Assembly (NCBI GenBank): GCA_025617375.2
Contig: JAMYGW020000005.1
Location: 1,550,001 to 1,614,000, forward strand
DNA: 64,000 nucleotides
Reading direction: 5' to 3'
From: Acarospora socialis
Taxonomy: Eukaryota > Ascomycota > Lecanoromycetes > Acarosporales > Acarosporaceae
Numbering within the stretch: position 1 is the first letter of the stretch; each line of letters begins with the position of its first letter. Made by a program: the position numbers and the translations under genes. The notes beneath the pieces are model-generated. The model did not search any database. It was not told the DNA's origin and saw only the letters and a list, made by a program, of their open reading frames with translations. Below, piece by piece: positions 60,650 through 64,000 of this stretch.

Positions 60650-63600
60650 TTAGTGTGGTCGGAGTGGCTGCCAAGCATCCATTTCACCAACCTGACTGTC
60701 AATCTCATCCATCAGATTGTCCATCGGTCCAGTGCTCCCTTGTCTTCTCGGAGGCAGTGCCGGAGCATCGTTAACGTGGCCCTCGAAAGGTTCCTTGACG
60801 TTCATTCCTTGCATCGAAGACGCAACCAGTAGGCTCAACGACTGAATACCACGCTGATCCCCAGTCTGCTGTAGTGTAGGCGGATTGGGGACGATACCGA
60901 GACTACCAGTAGAAGTATTGCGGGCGAATGTGGGCGAGACTGGAGACCGCACAAGTTCTCGCTTCTGTAAGAAAATGTCTTCAACTGTCCTAGTATCAGA
61001 AGGGGCACCGCTCTTGGAGCTCAGTGGCGCTGGTTTCCGAGGAATGGATGGAGCTCTGCTGCGCGCTTTACTACAAGCTGTCTGGGGCGGCAGTTTCGTC
61101 TTCGAGGACGGCACCATCGGGGGCGTATAACCTCTTGTTTTATCTTCACCGACATCGCTTGCACCCACGTCTCTCCTAGACTGGTGTGCAGTGACCACAT
61201 ATGAGATACTTGGTGGGAAGCCGTCTTTAGCACTTGTGCCAAGTTCTGATGGCACCAGGGTGCGTTTCGGGTCTTGCGAAACCTGATCTGTAGACCTTTC
61301 CAGCCAGACGGGCTTAGTGGTAGGAGTAAATGGATTGGATTTACGATGTGGGTTTAACATGTACTCGTGTCCGGGTATTTTAACCGTTGCTCGGGCTGGG
61401 AGCCCTGCTGCAAGTTAGCTATATCGATATCAAATAGGTAGAAACAACCACACCCTTGTGTAACCACCACTTTCTACGGTCTGAACTCGCTGGAGGAAGG
61501 CCTGGTGCGATGGACTCATAACCATTGATATCCTCATCATCAGAACCACCCCCCCGAGTGCTGGTTGTAGCGTTGCCCACCTCTGAGCGACGCCTCTCGT
61601 ATAATTCACAGCTTATCTGCTCTTTCGAGGCCTCGTCCAATACACGGACTTGACACAGAAACACAGCATATACCGGTCGGTGATCTGAGAAGCGGAGAGG
61701 AGCAGTGTTATAGCGGATTTGACGCAAGTTCTCTCCTTTATAGAGAACCCGATCGCACCAAGCTGGGATCCTGGCTTTCTCACTGTGTAACCGTCAACAT
61801 AGAAAATCTGTTGAATGGAAGGCCCACGGTTACTAACGAAGTATCATAATTATCGGTTCCATTGTCGTATTTGTAAGTTGGCTTGAACGTGATTCTAGCT
61901 TCGAAGTAGAATGGAAAGACTAACCCGAATCGCATTTGCAGGTTGAGCTGAAGCTGTTAGCTCTACCTGCATCTACGTCACTAAACATCAAGGTCCTTAC
62001 TTGATCATTTTCGTATAATGTATCGAGGTCACTTGATCGTACCAACTGTCTTACTCTGTCATTCCCAAGGCCTATTCTATAGTTAAAGTCCCCTAGCCAA
62101 ATCACAGTGTCGTGATCGTCGATGGATCTGTTCCGTTGGAATCGAAGACCATGGCTGATTGTTCGGTAATCCCTGTTCCTCTCCTCGTAGTTGGCGAATC
62201 CAGCCGCAAGATGGGCGGTTATAAAACATATGCTGGTGTTGGCAAACTCCATACGAATTGCCACCGCGCCTTTGTTTCCCGCCATCCCTGACATTCCTGT
62301 CTGCGTTTGGGAGTTAGTATAAGGGATGAATGCAGTTCAACCAACATGTCAACGCTCCTACCTTTTTGACACTACCTTCAACATTTTTGATGTCTCCAAG
62401 AACTCCTGTCTTCACAAAAATCATGAGGGCAGCCCCGACGAGCTGCCCACCACGTAGAAGCACGTATTCTTCTGATCTCAACCTCCTCGCGTTTGCATTC
62501 AGAGTTTTCTTCACCGCGTTCTCCCATGTCTGGCGCCTTGCCGGGTCTGTCGACATTATTTGCTGGGGACTCAACTCGACTATTTCCTGAAAGCCAACCG
62601 CAACTATGTCAGGCTGCCCTTGTGATGGAAAAGTTTCAGGGCACAACCAAGCGGACAGTTCCTCCATGTTACCATGTCCTCTTCCGTTGAGGTTGAATGT
62701 GCCAACCCACATCTGGATTGACTTCAATGATGAGAACTCAGAGCTTCTGCAGAACAATAAGTACGAATGCAGAACAACAATGCCCAGTACTTACCGTTTG
62801 GTCAGCTCACTCGCCACATAGTCATTGATTGGATCAAACAAGTGAACGGGTGTCTGGCCCATCAATCGACCCTTCATGAACGGAGTCAGGGTCGAGCTCG
62901 AACCTTAGCAGTGGGGAAGACCTACTAGTAAAATATCGATGGTGTTCTGTCTGCCTTTGTCCGCGAAATTATTGATGTACATCCTTGCTGCACTCTTTCG
63001 GGCGTCTGCAAAGGCTCCGGCGAGAGACATCTTCCCATGTCTGGTGAAAGATGATTTAAGTGCGCCAGTGCCTGCGTATATCTTGGATAGATACTGACAA
63101 TTAAGGTCAGTTCATTCTCACTTGTCTATGCGGGGATTTACCCTCATACATCACCGTTGTCGGCCCAAAGACTAGAATGTCTCATCCAGAAGTCTGTTGA
63201 AGCACGCTCGCCGCGATGCGCCAAGAAAGACTCGAGTGCCATCTGGCTTATAATGGTTTGTATAAGATTTGTTCTGTCCAGGCAGTCTAAACAGTTGGTA
63301 CGAAAGACACCTTACGAACGGTCAGTTCAGCTGAATTGTGTTTGCCGGCACCGGGACACACCATTTTGCTGCAAGATGACAACAGATTCTCGACTGTTTT
63401 GACCTTCACCTGAGTCCTGATGATCGATTTCGTCCTCGACGAATTCGGATAAATAGTATGCAAACCCTTCCGCGAATGGCTCAATCAGAACCCTGATCAT
63501 ACCTGCGGCCTCATAGCCACCTGGACCTTTCGTTTCGGCATGGAAATCAAATTCGGTCTCTCGTAGAAGATGAAAGTCTGACGAACCCGTTCTCTCTGTA

Positions 63601-64000
63601 TCTCGGTTGAGCGGACTGTGGCGGACGTGGTACCGATACCGGTTGGTCAATTCAGCTTCTCCGGGTTTTGATTCGCTCAGTAGGTTCAAAACATGGACGG
63701 TGCCATAACTCAATTCCAACCGCTCAAAGTGTCTGTCGAACGCCGGCTGCGTTGCCTCAGCGGATCTTGTAATCTCTATCTTCTGCTGACCCGGGAGGAG
63801 GCCGGGTGTCTGTTCCCAAAAAACTGGGACTGACCCTCGGATCTGTGCGTAAGAGAAGCATACACCAGAAGGACTCCAGAAGACCACCTCAGTCTCCACA
63901 AAATTTGCTACGTTTCCTTCATCATCCAAGCCGCGGGCATTGAATCTGGTCCCCGCCCTCCGGCACGATAGACGGGACATTATGGTCAACGAGGACGGGA
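60650..64000 (-). CDS. Synaptojanin-like polyphosphoinositide phosphatase (INP51/52/53 family), 5' end outside the window
   Basis: Nine visible exons on the minus strand: 63362 to beyond 64000, 63150-63310, 62926-63093, 62795-62871, 62362-62746, 62001-62300, 61838-61947, 61454-61782, 60650-61407. They form one frame of about 974 residues. The introns are 46-61 nt. The SAC domain comes first (RRAGTRFNARG, YAQIRGSVPVFWEQ, catalytic RTNCLDCLDRTN near visible residue 220, then FDPINDYV). The inositol-5-phosphatase domain follows (WVGTFNLNG, GMAGNKGAVAIR, WLGDFNYRI near 540, IPAWCDRVLYKGENLRQIRY, SDHRPVYAVF). The Pro/Ser-rich tail (about 725-974) is the part used for endocytic partners in this family. 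The enzyme removes phosphates from PI(4)P and PI(4,5)P2 at endocytic and Golgi membranes (family knowledge). Both catalytic motifs are complete, so both activities are expected. Two acceptors are AAG rather than YAG (63311 and 62872). Confidence 0.95.

Noticed and set aside
1-64000. CRISPR arrays, operons, riboswitches or rho-independent terminators.
   Set aside because: The organism is clearly eukaryotic with spliceosomal introns; the repeats seen are dispersed or simple tandem arrays with no spacer structure.

Overview
The window looks like a filamentous ascomycete (Pezizomycotina-type) genome with a strongly two-compartment structure. Host genes have short spliceosomal introns (46-79 nt, one of 160 nt) with GTRNGT-like donors, CTNAC/CTGAC-type branch sites and mostly YAG acceptors. 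Their products are ordinary fungal proteins (EMC2, a YSY6/RAMP4 homologue, a synaptojanin-type phosphatase, a fungal ubiquitin-like-domain protein). Two very AT-rich blocks (about 1-33285 and 36940-53590) interrupt GC-balanced gene DNA (about 33290-36940 and 53590-64000). The blocks are almost pure transposon graveyard and carry a heavy C-to-T mutation signature. The signature is not the textbook CpA-type RIP: CpG and CpC/GpG are nearly gone while CpA/TpG remain abundant.

Block 1 (1-33285), left to right: an unresolved AT-rich stretch with a possible LTR; a Copia-type LTR element (2097-7560, 210-bp LTRs, AATAA target duplication); a very old Tad1-type LINE (about 8160-12720, minus); a decayed DUF3435-type gene (about 12770-14045, minus); a Ty3/gypsy chromovirus 'A' (14169-20366); a fragment of a third chromovirus copy interrupted by a TA-flanked mariner-like MITE (21535-22322); a second LINE fragment carrying a 210-bp Copia solo LTR; a gag-like scrap; a repeat 'X'; and a younger chromovirus 'B' (26275-32344, TGTGA target duplication) that sits inside X.

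The small gene island (33290-36940) holds three host genes: a 634-aa conserved charged coiled-coil protein (plus), a 64-aa YSY6/RAMP4 homologue (minus, two introns) and a 102-aa small, probably mitochondrial protein (plus, two introns). The last one stops 22 bp before an LTR. The two smallest genes only become visible after splicing.

Block 2 (36940-53590) holds minus-oriented LTRs, another LINE fragment split by a SINE (38566-39040: tRNA-like head, LINE-type (TAAA)n tail, 13-bp target duplication), a gag-like relic, and a young, nearly intact Tad1-type LINE 'E1' (ORF1 46115-47704, ORF2 42201-46118, minus). E1 is flanked by 0.87-kb inverted repeats. A second copy 'E2' (49041-51964) has its 5' half inverted, as expected from twin priming. 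More copies of repeat X, a LINE scrap and an LTR follow.

The right-hand gene region (53590-64000) carries EMC2 (plus, four exons), a proline-rich/alanine-coiled-coil protein with a fungal ubiquitin-like domain (plus, three exons) and, convergent to it, a synaptojanin-like SAC plus inositol-5-phosphatase gene (minus, nine visible exons, running off the right edge). EMC2 and YSY6 both act at the ER membrane in membrane-protein biogenesis; I see no sign that the genes form a cluster with a shared pathway. LTR elements are described as fossils only.
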